The position numbers and the translations under genes were made by a program. Source: Sphingomonas sp. HMP9 (GTDB lineage: Bacteria > Pseudomonadota > Alphaproteobacteria > Sphingomonadales > Sphingomonadaceae). Taken from it: DNA of 64,000 nt. The DNA lies in the NCBI RefSeq assembly GCF_013374115.1, contig NZ_AP022673.1, forward strand, positions 1,392,501 to 1,456,500. Reading direction: 5' to 3'. Below the pieces are notes generated by a model. That model saw only the letters and a list, made by a program, of their open reading frames with translations. It made no database searches and was not told the origin of the DNA. Shown here in pieces: positions 20,104-27,527 of the stretch. Positions within the stretch are counted from its first letter, which is position 1, and each line of letters begins with the position of its first letter.

Positions 20104-20382
20104 TTAGCCAAACAGCTTCGAAAAGTGGTCAGCGATGAACGGGATGATAGCCAAGGCCGCCGCACCTACAGCAGCTAGGGTCGCAGTGCGAACCTTAGCC
20201 GAAGCGATGTCAGCGGTATTGGTCGTCACCTGGGCGTCCAATGTCGCGATCTGCGTCGTGTGGAAAGCGAAGGTTTTGTCGATCGCCGCGTGGGCCTCGT
20301 TGTGGCCGTCGAGTTTTGTCTCGATACGCACCATTCGGTCCCGAAGGTCCAAGATGTGCGGGAAGGTGATGGGGTCGTCCAT
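20104..20382 (-). CDS. XhlA-like phage membrane protein, possible holin component
   Basis: 92 residues: an N-terminal coiled-coil-like region (LDLRDRMVRIETKLDGHNEA, then QIATLDAQVTTNTADIASA) and one C-terminal membrane segment (ATLAAVGAAALAIIPFIADHF). This layout matches XhlA/haemolysin-type small phage proteins that work with holins and endolysin. No endolysin gene is left in the remnant. Family assignment is by layout and the RIETKLD motif only. Confidence 0.65.
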   Translation of the reverse strand: MDDPITFPHILDLRDRMVRIETKLDGHNEAHAAIDKTFAFHTTQIATLDAQVTTNTADIASAKVRTATLAAVGAAALAIIPFIADHFSKLFG

Positions 20383-20390
20383 TGGGGCCT

Positions 20391-20594
20391 TTAGGAGGGC
20401 ATGATGAGTTCGCGGCGCCGAGCGGCGGTAGCGATGGTGAGGGGCGGCCCCTCGATGATGTACTGGCGCACCTTGGCCACCGAGAGGAGCCACGGGGACC
20501 CCTCGACCACACTGTGGCGGGCCTTGTAGACCACGATGATCCCAGGGGGCCCTTCGACTGCGAACTGGCGTGCCTTGGGGACTTTGAGCGCCAT
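20391..20594 (-). CDS. small phage protein with three 19-residue repeats
   Basis: 67 residues. Three tandem copies of a unit with consensus V-x-K-A-R-Q-x-x-V-E-G-P-P-x-x-x-x are visible: VPKARQFAVEGPPGIIV, VYKARHSVVEGSPWLLS and VAKVRQYIIEGPPLTIA. It lies 4 bp downstream of the tail gene at 20599 and just upstream of the XhlA-like gene, so it is presumably a late gene. Function unknown. Confidence 0.7.
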   Translation of the reverse strand: MALKVPKARQFAVEGPPGIIVVYKARHSVVEGSPWLLSVAKVRQYIIEGPPLTIATAARRRELIMPS

Positions 20595-20598
20595 GCGG

Positions 20599-21567
20599 TT
20601 ACTCCGTCGCGGTCAGCCCGAAGGGCACGTTGATGTTGCCGACGCCATCCCAAGCGAGACCCGTCGAGGGGTCGCGGTCGAACACGGTGACAGCGCCAGC
20701 GTACCCTGGGCCGACATTGAAGTTGAAGGGAGCCGAGTAGACGGAACCGCCGATGCTCAGGGTCGCCTTCGCGTTCCTCGGGACAGCGCCACCATCGTTG
20801 CGGATGCGGGCTGCAACGGAGACCGCCTTGACGACGTTGCCGGTAGGCGTGGGCGACAGGGCGTTCGCATTGAACAGGATGGTGGCGCCGGTCGTGGACG
20901 TGTTGATCGCGTCCGCATCTTTGTTCGTCCCCTCGTCTACGTCCCGGTAGCTACCCGTCCAGCCCGCGTTCGATGCGTCGGCATTGGGGACCCGAAGGCG
21001 CACCGTGTGACCGATCGTGTTGTAGGTGGCGATGATCGCGCCGGAGTACCGAGTGTACCGCGAGGCGTTGCCGTCGATTGCCGACTGGAGCCGGATGCGG
21101 TTGATGCCTGCAAGCTGGCTCGTGTCCAACCCTGCCTGCTCCACAACCGTCACCCCGTTCACGCAGAAGGACAGCCGACCAGCCGAAGGGTGGGCCACGA
21201 CGCGGATGTCGTAACGATAAGGGGCGCCAGTCGCGACGATGTCGCCAATCGGGACCCATGCGCCGTTCCGCTTGATGTTCAGCCGAACCTTGTCCTGGCC
21301 CTCCCCGTTGATCTGAACGACCTCGGCGTCTGCCTCGTTGAACATGATGACGCCATTGCGACCCCCAGCTCCGGTGTTGTCGACTTCGACATGGAACCAG
21401 AACGAGTTGAGGGCCACGCGGTCACCCGATGCAGGATCACGGGGGATGCAGTCCGCGAAGAAGGGCTGTTGACTGCCCTCGAAGGACACAGCGCCCTCGC
21501 TGTCCCCTGCGCCTGCGGGTGACGTGACGTAGCTCTCGACGCCTCCGCCGATAAAATAGGTGGCCAT
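20599..21567 (-). CDS. phage tail/receptor-binding-like protein
   Basis: 322 residues, beta-rich. The first half (SFEGSQQPFFADCIPRDP, SFWFHVEVDNTGAGGRNGVI, GAPYRYDIRVVAHPSAGRLS) resembles a concanavalin/LamG-type jelly roll of the kind found in tail fibres; the second half is Thr/Asn/Gly-rich. Its ATG overlaps the stop of the collagen-like gene. A role in host-surface binding is inferred from position and composition. Confidence 0.65.
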   Translation of the reverse strand: MATYFIGGGVESYVTSPAGAGDSEGAVSFEGSQQPFFADCIPRDPASGDRVALNSFWFHVEVDNTGAGGRNGVIMFNEADAEVVQINGEGQDKVRLNIKRNGAWVPIGDIVATGAPYRYDIRVVAHPSAGRLSFCVNGVTVVEQAGLDTSQLAGINRIRLQSAIDGNASRYTRYSGAIIATYNTIGHTVRLRVPNADASNAGWTGSYRDVDEGTNKDADAINTSTTGATILFNANALSPTPTGNVVKAVSVAARIRNDGGAVPRNAKATLSIGGSVYSAPFNFNVGPGYAGAVTVFDRDPSTGLAWDGVGNINVPFGLTATE

Positions 21568-22124
21568 TACAGCTCTCCGGTAAATGTGATGCGGACCCGA
21601 CCGATCGCGACGTCGGGCTCCTCAGGGGCCGTGAGGGACACGACGTCGCCAGGGACCAGCGGGATCGCGTTGGGGCTGCTCGTGGCAAGCGTCGCCACGC
21701 CGGTATCGAGAACTGTCATGGTGCCGACCGTAAGGCCGTTGAGGCCCACGGTAGCGACCCATAGGCCCTCCGGGGGCGCACCGCAGCTTGCGACCGACCC
21801 AGCGAACTGAGCGCCCATCGTGCAGGCGGTGGCGACGACGTGGTCGAGGAGGATTTCGGAAGGCTGGATGCCGTCGATGGCGTAGGTGCCGAAGCGATAG
21901 GCCGCGTTCTTGCCATCAGTGCCGTCGATGCCAGCAGTGCCGTCGATGCCGTTGGTTGCCGGGGGGCCGGTCTCGCCGCGCTCTCCTTGGTCACCGCGCT
22001 CTCCTTGGTCACCGCGTGGGCCGACGTCGCCCTGCTTTCCGGTGTCGCCCGTGTCGCCCTTGGGCCCGCGCAGGTCGCCGGTCTCGTCGTCACCGTAGAA
22101 GCTGGTGCTCGTGAAGTCGTTCAT
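21567..22124 (-). CDS. phage tail protein with collagen-like Gly-X-Y repeats
   Basis: 185 residues from ATG 22124. After 16 residues a collagen-like tract runs LRGPKGDTGDTGKQGDVGPRG and on through ERGDQGERGETGPP, about 45 residues with Gly at every third position, then GIDGTAGIDGTDG. A globular C-terminal domain follows. Collagen tracts of this sort form trimeric stalks in phage tail fibres. The start overlaps the stop of the upstream tail gene (TAATG), and the stop overlaps the next gene. Confidence 0.8.
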   Translation of the reverse strand: MNDFTSTSFYGDDETGDLRGPKGDTGDTGKQGDVGPRGDQGERGDQGERGETGPPATNGIDGTAGIDGTDGKNAAYRFGTYAIDGIQPSEILLDHVVATACTMGAQFAGSVASCGAPPEGLWVATVGLNGLTVGTMTVLDTGVATLATSSPNAIPLVPGDVVSLTAPEEPDVAIGRVRITFTGEL

Positions 22125-22597
22125 TAGTAGTCGCCTCGGCCGCTGACGCGGCCCATGTTGGTTTTGCCCGACCACTTCTCGCTAAGGTCTTGGGACAGGA
22201 TAGCCTCAACGAGGCTGTCGGACTTCGACTGGAACGAGAGGACGTACTGGTCTTCCATCTGGAAGTAGTTCGCCGCCAGGGCCGCTGCTGCGTACACCAC
22301 GGCGCTGAAGCCCGACTGGGACCAGACGTTCTCGTCTTCGTCCGTGAGGAGCGGCAGGGTCTCGGCGTAGTAGTGGAGGAACACCGTGGTGCCCGGTGCC
22401 GGATACGGCTTAATCATCCAGGACTTGCCGGTCTTGATGAACACTTCGGGGCGCCCGGTGGGACACTGGGAGAAGAAGTCGTCCTTGGAGACCAGCCGGA
22501 GCGTGCCGTCAGTCGTGAAGATGTCGATCGTCTCAAGGTACTGCGAAGGGATCGTCAGCGAGTTCCGCACGCCGTCCCAGTCGGAAAGCTCCAGAAG
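22124..22597 (-). pseudogene. phage tail-accessory/adaptor protein, C-terminal part only
   Basis: About 157 residues from the IS3 junction to the stop: LLELSDWDGVRNSLTIPSQYLETIDIF, RPEVFIKTGKSWMIKPYPAPG, VFLHYYAETLPLLTDEDENVW. This resembles head-to-tail adaptor or tail-tubular proteins of podoviruses. Its 5' end is missing: the DNA on the other side of the IS belongs to a different small gene. The open frame running on through the IS reverse strand is spurious. Confidence 0.7.
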
Positions 22598-22649
22598 TGG
22601 ACTTGCTTCAGAAAAGTGGAGAGTTTTCCTGAGATGAAAGGTGAACTCG

Positions 22650-22943
22650 ATGACGAAGCAGCGACGATTTACGAAGGAATTCGAGGACGAGGCGGTCCGG
22701 CTGGTGGCGACCAGCGGGCGTACGCAGCGTGCGGTGGCGGAGGATCTGGGCGTTGGCCTGTCTACGCTGGTACGCTGGATCGGCCGTCGTCGTGATCGAT
22801 TGATGGAGATGCCCGGCGAGGCGCCGCAGGCAGATATGGCTGCCGAGTTGAAGCACCTTCGGCGGGAGAACGAGATCCTCCGACAAGAGCGCGACATACT
22901 GAAGCGGGCGACCGCTTTTTTCGCCCGGGAGGGAAGTCGATGA
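22650..22943 (+). CDS. IS3-family OrfA (helix-turn-helix)
   Basis: 97 residues. RRFTKEFEDEAVRLV and TQRAVAEDLGVGLSTLVRWI form the helix-turn-helix; ELKHLRRENEILRQERDILKRA is the leucine-zipper-like region. ATG 22650 is preceded by AAAGGTG. A CTTTTTTC run near 22912-22919 just before the stop is a plausible -1 slippery site for the OrfAB fusion, since orfB lies in the -1 frame. Confidence 0.93.
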   Translation: MTKQRRFTKEFEDEAVRLVATSGRTQRAVAEDLGVGLSTLVRWIGRRRDRLMEMPGEAPQADMAAELKHLRRENEILRQERDILKRATAFFAREGSR

Positions 22944-23800
22944 GGTTCGCGCTCGTCGATCAGGCGAAGAAGGATTTCCCCGTACACCGCCTTTGCCAAG
23001 TGCTCGGCATCAGCCCGAGCGGCTATTTCGCGTGGAAAGATCGACCTGCCAGTCGGCGTCAACGCGACGATATGGTGATGCTGGCGCATGTCCGTTCTGC
23101 GTTCGCGCTGTCGAACGGCACCTATGGCAGCCCGCGTATGACACGCGAGTTGCAGGATGATGGCTTCGCCATCGGACGCAGGCGCACGGCGCGACTGATG
23201 CGTGAGAACGGCCTACGGGGCCGGCAGAAACGCCGGTTCAAACGAACGACCGACAGCGAGCACAGCTGGCCGATCGCACCGAATATCATCGACCAGGATT
23301 TTACTGCAACGGCACCCAACCAGAAGTGGGGCGTGGACATCTCGTATGTCTGGACGCGGGAGGGATGGCTCTATCTGGCCGTGGTCATCGACCTCTTCTC
23401 CCGACGTGTGATCGGTTGGGCCGTCGGCGACCGGCTGCACCGTGATCTGGCGCTCGCCGCGCTGCGCAAGGCCCTCGTCATGCGGCGTCCGCCTGAAGGG
23501 CTCATCCATCACTCGGACCGCGGCAGTCAATATTGTTCGGTGGATTACCAGGCCGAGCTGCGCCGCCACGGCATCCGTATCTCCATGTCGGGAAAGGGAA
23601 ATTGCTACGATAATGCGATGGTCGAGACGTTCTTCAAGACGATCAAATCCGAGCTCGTCTGGCGCACCGTCTTCTATACCCGCGACGAAGCCGCACAGGC
23701 CATTGCCCGCTATATCGACGGCTTCTACAACCCCGTCCGGCGCCACTCCGCGCTCGACTACATCAGCCCCGCCCAGTTCGAACGAACTGCGTCACGCTGA
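22940..23800 (+). CDS. IS3-family transposase OrfB (DDE)
   Basis: 286 residues with an rve-type integrase core. The catalytic acids lie in WGVDISYVWTREGWLYLAVV, LIHHSDRGSQYCSVDYQ and CYDNAMVETFFKTIKSEL. The N-terminal HTH_21-like segment (YGSPRMTRELQDDGFAIGRRRTARLMRENGLRG) is complete. Overlaps orfA by 4 bp in the -1 frame. Frame intact, so the element could still be mobile. Confidence 0.94.
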   Translation: MRFALVDQAKKDFPVHRLCQVLGISPSGYFAWKDRPASRRQRDDMVMLAHVRSAFALSNGTYGSPRMTRELQDDGFAIGRRRTARLMRENGLRGRQKRRFKRTTDSEHSWPIAPNIIDQDFTATAPNQKWGVDISYVWTREGWLYLAVVIDLFSRRVIGWAVGDRLHRDLALAALRKALVMRRPPEGLIHHSDRGSQYCSVDYQAELRRHGIRISMSGKGNCYDNAMVETFFKTIKSELVWRTVFYTRDEAAQAIARYIDGFYNPVRRHSALDYISPAQFERTASR

Positions 23801-23834
23801 GCAAATGCCTCTCCACTTTATCGGGGCAAGTCCA

Positions 23835-23976
23835 CCGTGCTCCAGATGCTCAGGGCAATCTGGGTTACTGCGGCGAGGCACCAGTAGACCCGAGACGGCG
23901 CGTAGGTGACGCCGTCCTTGGTCGTGAGCAGGTCTGAGACGAACGCCCGAGCCTTACGGAACCGGCGGCAGGCCAT
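23835..23976 (-). pseudogene. small phage membrane protein, 3'-truncated by the IS
   Basis: From ATG 23976 the frame reads MACRRFRKARAFVSDLLTTK, then DGVTYAPSRVYWCLAAVTQIALSIW, a basic N-terminus and one membrane segment, and enters the IS after about 47 codons. Too short for a confident family; small one-helix proteins of this kind occur between replication and structural genes of podoviruses. Confidence 0.5.
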
Positions 23977-24016
23977 CAGTTCAGGAGGGCTGCAGCCGGA
24001 GCGCCCGAGGGCGGGG

Positions 24017-24133
24017 TCACCGCGGGGAGCGTTGCCGACGTGACAGGCGCCGGAGCTTGGTGATCTGGTCGGTCAGATTACGGACGCGACAAAGCAGCTC
24101 CGCGCACTCATCGTGCGAGAGGGTGTTGGGCAT
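24017..24133 (-). CDS. 38-residue phage protein
   Basis: MPNTLSHDECAELLCRVRNL and then TDQITKLRRLSRRQRSPR, a predicted amphipathic helix with a basic tail. The ATG at 24133 is preceded by CAGGAACACCA, a good ribosome-binding site. No recognised family. The next small gene (ATG 23976) starts 40 bp downstream. Confidence 0.55.
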   Translation of the reverse strand: MPNTLSHDECAELLCRVRNLTDQITKLRRLSRRQRSPR

Positions 24134-24175
24134 TGGTGTTCCTGGAGCGTCTCGCTGGACGCTGTGGTGGTTGGG

Positions 24176-24292
24176 TTAGATGTCGAGGTTCGTGCGGGGC
24201 TGGAACCCGGTCGGGGGCGCGGCGCCTTCAGGCTCCACGGGGAACTCGCACTCTTCGAGCTGGCCGGTGTCGGTCTGGTACTTGAAGCACAT
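24176..24292 (-). CDS. 38-residue phage protein overlapping the chimera
   Basis: MCFKYQTDTGQLEECEFPVE followed by PEGAAPPTGFQPRTNLDI. A GGGGG stretch lies 7 bases upstream of the ATG. It overlaps the last 65 bases of the polymerase/primase chimera in another frame. It could be a true small gene whose upstream neighbour was joined to the chimera by deletion. Confidence 0.5.
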   Translation of the reverse strand: MCFKYQTDTGQLEECEFPVEPEGAAPPTGFQPRTNLDI

Positions 24293-25538
24293 GGAGTTGC
24301 CCCCTGGCCTTGGTGTCTCCTGCGATCAGGGCCTCGCGGGCGTCGTTGTAGCCGGGGACTTCGCCCCAGAACGCCTTACCGGGCGGGAGGAGCGCGGCGG
24401 CCCGTTTGACCCACTCGCGGCCCGTGTCGTCGGCGTCGAATACCAGCACGATCTTGTCGAACTGGTCGAGCCACTCGTACCATTCCTTGATAGTCTCCTC
24501 GGAGCCCTTCGCGCCGTTGGGGAGCGATACGGTCGCGTACTTGCCGCCAGTGACCTGGAAGTAGGCAGCGGCGTCGCCCTCCCCTTCCCAGATGACGATG
24601 GACCGGCGATCGGTGCCTTGGGTCCATTTGTGCATCAGGTACAGCGGGGCGACCTGGGAGCCCTTGGCGTTGAGGCCCACGAGCAGCTCGTCCGCTTCGC
24701 CCGACTTGATCGCCTCCTTGATGAGCTTCTGGTGCTCGCGGCTGAAGGTCTTCACCAGCGGGACCGTGCGGGACAGGTTGGGCGAGAGGTACGCGCCGCT
24801 GTCGAAGCGCTCCCAGGCGCGGGGCTTGGTCACCATCGGCTTGAGGACCGGCTGGAGCCATGCGGCCCTCTCGGCCATCGTGGCCAGGACGCCCAGCGCC
24901 TCGTCGGTCAGGACGATCACGGGAACGGTGCCGCGGTAGTCCTTGATGACGCCGCGCTCGAAGAGGGGCGAGACCGCGGTCAGGACGCAGTTGATGATGA
25001 CCGAGCCGACGATCACCTGGGTCCGCGAGGTCCAGTTCAGGGCGACCTCCAGGTCCGCGGTGAGGTGCTCGTGGCGCGAGCGGTTCACTGACTCCTTGGC
25101 CTCACCCTCGGCCAGCCGGAGGAAGCGCTTGGCCGCCTTCGGGTCCTTCTCCTGGATCGCCAGGGCTTCGCACTCCACCTCGACCAGACGGCCCACGGAG
25201 GCAGCGAGGCTGGTGAGCGGCAGGTCCTTGGCGGCGCCCATGAACGTCTTGGACAGGGCGCCGTATGCGATCACGTCGGGATCGACTTCCTTGAGGGGCG
25301 CGAGGGCGGCGCTGGGGCGGCCCTTCTGCCCGCTGGCGGTGGCGACCCAGGCCTTGATGGCTTCGGCCACCAACGGGATAGCGCCCCGGATCATCTGCTG
25401 AACGTCAGCGCGGCGATCGAATCCTTCGCGCAGCGCCTTGGCGTTCTGGCCTTCGAGGTACTTCGAGTACCCGGCGAAAGCGCCTTCTTCCTCACGGGCC
25501 TGCTGGAGCGCGAGGGTGTCGAGGGTCTGGATGGTCAT
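24228..25538 (-). pseudogene. chimera: T7-type RNA polymerase N-terminus fused to primase TOPRIM domain
   Basis: 436 codons from ATG 25538 (GAGGAACAT upstream). Residues 1 to about 275 align by eye with the N-terminal domain of T7 RNA polymerase: GRPSAALAPLKEVDPDVIAY, LAASVGRLVEVECEALAI, LQPVLKPMVTKPRAW, then GAYLSPNLSRTVPLVKTFSR. From about 310 the protein is the TOPRIM domain of a T7 gp4-like primase-helicase: SIVIWEGEGDAAAYF, YATVSLPNGAKGS, WLDQFDKIVLVFDADDTGRE, AALLPPGKAFWGEVPGYND. All polymerase catalytic motifs, the primase zinc domain and the helicase are missing. The last 25 residues are out of frame with any family. An in-frame deletion must have joined two genes that lie kilobases apart in T7-like genomes. 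No polymerase or primase activity is expected. Confidence 0.82.
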
Positions 25539-25778
25539 GGCTAATGTTCCTCGATTGTTGCACTTGTGTTCTGTCCGCATAACTAGACGGTCCCGTTCTG
25601 TGGATCAATAGGCTGTCGAACAGCGCCACCAAAAACGGGATGAGTTGAGTCCCCCTCTACCGGACCAAGTGCGCCCTTTTCAGCGCCTTGCGGGAGGGGT
25701 CAGCACAAATAGCGAATGTGCCACATTATCCGTGGGTTGGGACCGTCCACGTTCGCGGACAGTCCCCGATAGGCGCCA
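25539..25778. other. non-coding phage left-end region
   Basis: 240 bp between the chimera start and attR. No gene is supported. It would hold the early promoter of the prophage; I see no convincing single-subunit polymerase promoter. TCCACGTTCGCGGACAGT just before attR contains the partial palindrome GTCC/GGAC. Confidence 0.4.
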
Positions 25779-25805
25779 TTGGTTCGAGCCCAAGTGCGTC
25801 CACCA
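25779..25805. other. prophage attR, 27-bp core
   Basis: Perfect direct repeat of 18426-18452 (tRNA-Lys T arm to CCA). Bases on both sides differ from the attL flanks, so the core is defined exactly as 27 bp. Confidence 0.92.
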
Positions 25806-26177
25806 TCCACCTTGAAGATAAACGATTTCTCGGTGCCCGAGCATCGTTCTGCCGACATGTTCCGACACGGTCTTCCGACAAAATTGGATTTATCTCCGCT
25901 CGGCATAGGTAGCCGGTTGGTGGACTCATCCTTCTGGTACAGCTTGTCCGCGACCGTTGCGTCGACCTTGGACGCCATGCGCTTACCGAGCTGCGGCTGG
26001 CCGGCCTTCGCCTCGAACGCGACCGGCATGTCCATGAGGGGCTTGTTGTCCTTACGGGTCTTCGCCTTGTTTTTGGTGAAGCGCCCCTGCTCGCGGTACC
26101 GCTGGAAGAGCCAGGCGACGCTGCCCTCGGCGATACGCCCCTGCCCCAACTCGCCGGTCCGCCACTCGCGCAGCGCC
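25806..26177 (-). pseudogene. second tyrosine integrase, fragment
   Basis: Read leftwards: REWRTGELGQGRIAEGSVAW and LFQRYREQGRF, then QPQLGKRMASKVDATVADKL and YQKDES. GSVAWLFxRYR and the (R/K)xASKVDxxxADKLYxK pattern are typical of the core-binding part of alphaproteobacterial phage integrases. Similarity fades near 25915, and the catalytic domain is missing. The 5' part is preceded by an in-frame TAG. It lies directly beyond attR and points at the tRNA end, so it probably belonged to an older element in the same tRNA-Lys. Confidence 0.6.
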
Positions 26178-26357
26178 TAGTTCAGCGCGGCGCCCCTCGC
26201 GTGTACCTCGCCAGGTCGCTGCCGAGCGCTGTCGAGATCACCGGGCACGCTTGGCCATGACGCACGGCAGACGTCAGCTTACCGTTCTTCGAATCCTTCG
26301 TCGGTCGCGCCCAGGCTGAGAGCTCGAAATAGTAGCGGGCCTTGTCGGCAATGAGCC

Positions 26358-26631
26358 TTATCGGCCGGACGTATGAGGACAGTCGCGCGAACGCCATCCG
26401 TCGAACTCGATCGCGCCATCCTCCGCAGCGGCGAACAGGCTCCGGACCGCAGCGTCCAAGGATAAGCGGGCGGCAATCGCCGCACCGCGAGGGCCGCACT
26501 TGCAGAAGCGAACGGTACCGCGGCGTTCCTATTCCACGCAACTGCGCTTTAGCCACGTCGGTGTAAGCGAGCGCCATCTCGCGGGCCATAGCTACCGGCC
26601 AGTCAGCCGGCCGCTTGAGTGCCGGGCCCAT
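26358..26631 (-). pseudogene. frameshifted excisionase-like HTH gene
   Basis: ATG 26631 starts MGPALKRPADWPVAMAREMALAYTDVAKAQL, a RPADWP...MxxxxAxxYxD pattern seen in small phage HTH/excisionase proteins next to integrases. The sense then moves to another frame: FCKCGPRGAAIAARLSLDAA, VRSLFAAAEDGAIEFDGW, ending at a TAA at 26358. One frameshift near 26520-26540 separates the halves. It would have been the partner of the integrase fragment just downstream. Confidence 0.45.
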
Positions 26632-26729
26632 CAGTGGATGCTCCCGAAGGTTGTCGTTAGATAGGATGGCGGCCCGAAACCGGCACACGGCCGTCGCGCG
26701 TTCGAACTGTTGCACCAGAGGAGGGGATC

Positions 26730-26876
26730 ATGACTGACGGCAAGCAAACCGCCCCGAGCACAGCTAACTTTAAGGATACCGCGAAAATGAGCGCCGACGC
26801 TGGCATCGCGGACGAAAGCGCTGCGTACGAGCAGGCGATCGAAGGTGACGACGACAAGGTTGCCGAGGGTCAATAG
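26730..26876 (+). CDS. small acidic protein, function unknown
   Basis: 48 residues: MTDGKQTAPSTANFKDTAKM, SADAGIADESAAYEQAIEGD, DDKVAEGQ, then TAG. A strong AGAGGAGGGG ribosome-binding site sits 5 bases upstream of ATG. Net acidic, no Cys, no membrane segment. After the TAG the same frame continues KSTDDGGGTSKTD to a TAA at 26918, in the same style, so the TAG may be a recent nonsense change. Confidence 0.6.
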   Translation: MTDGKQTAPSTANFKDTAKMSADAGIADESAAYEQAIEGDDDKVAEGQ

Positions 26877-27134
26877 AAGTCGACAGACGACGGCGGCGGC
26901 ACGAGCAAGACCGACTAAACGATGACCTGATGTCGCGGTGGGCGGAACAAACCCGGTGCCGCGACACTCCAGCGCTACTGGATTCCATACCAACGACGCG
27001 TCCAGATCGGACCGACACTGCCGCATATTAATCTGATCTACCGCAATAGGCGGTACAGCCACGGTCTCAGGGGGATGGAAATCGATGGATTGTCCGTGGA
27101 TAGAACAGGCGACGTTGCGACGCCCCCCCGCCCT

Positions 27135-27317
27135 TCATCCAGCGGCAACCAGAGAGCGACCGGTGTTGTTCCGCAGGACCGCGGATGAAGCAACGGACAG
27201 GTTTAGATGCCGCCGTTGCTCTCCGAATCGAACCGCGAATGCCTGTGCCGTACCCATTTCAAGAGCTTCTCCGTCGACTATTATTGTCACAAAAAGTCTA
27301 TGTTCGGCAAGCGGCAC
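27135..27317 (-). CDS. hypothetical 60-residue protein
   Basis: GTG start at 27317. HRLFVTIIVDGEALEMGTAQ, FAVRFGEQRRHLNLSVASSA and VLRNNTGRSLVAAG have a plausible alternating beta pattern. There is no clear ribosome-binding site and no recognised family. The longer plus-strand frame over the same DNA has the Ser/Thr/Arg-rich composition of an antisense shadow. The flanking 26877-27134 and 27318-27527 hold nothing I can support. Confidence 0.35.
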   Translation of the reverse strand: MPLAEHRLFVTIIVDGEALEMGTAQAFAVRFGEQRRHLNLSVASSAVLRNNTGRSLVAAG

Positions 27318-27527
27318 GACGTCTAGCCACGACCCGGTAACGAGGCCAATCGTCGATTGGAATGACTTCGGGCCTCGCTCTAAAAGTCAACGTTGGATGG
27401 CGGCGCTGCGTATCCCCACAACGGATCATGCAGCGCCGCACAAACACGCTATACGAAATAATCCAAAGCTTCCGCAGAGCAGGCGGTGTCCACTCTCACC
27501 AATAAAACTTTACTATTGGACCGACTT

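Larger units (their letters stand above)
22598..23834 (+). mobile_element. IS3-family insertion sequence
   Basis: 1,237 bp with imperfect 26-bp terminal inverted repeats: TGGACTTGC...AAAGTGGAGAG at 22598-22623, and its complement at 23809-23834. It contains orfA and orfB in the usual overlapping arrangement. No target duplication is present: the left flank ends AAG and the right flank starts CCG. Flanks come from different phage genes, which implies a deletion at the insertion site. Confidence 0.93.

Noticed and set aside
25539..25778. Single-subunit polymerase (T7-type) promoter in the prophage left end
   Set aside because: No sequence close to the conserved 20-odd-base class was found; with the polymerase deleted it could also have decayed.
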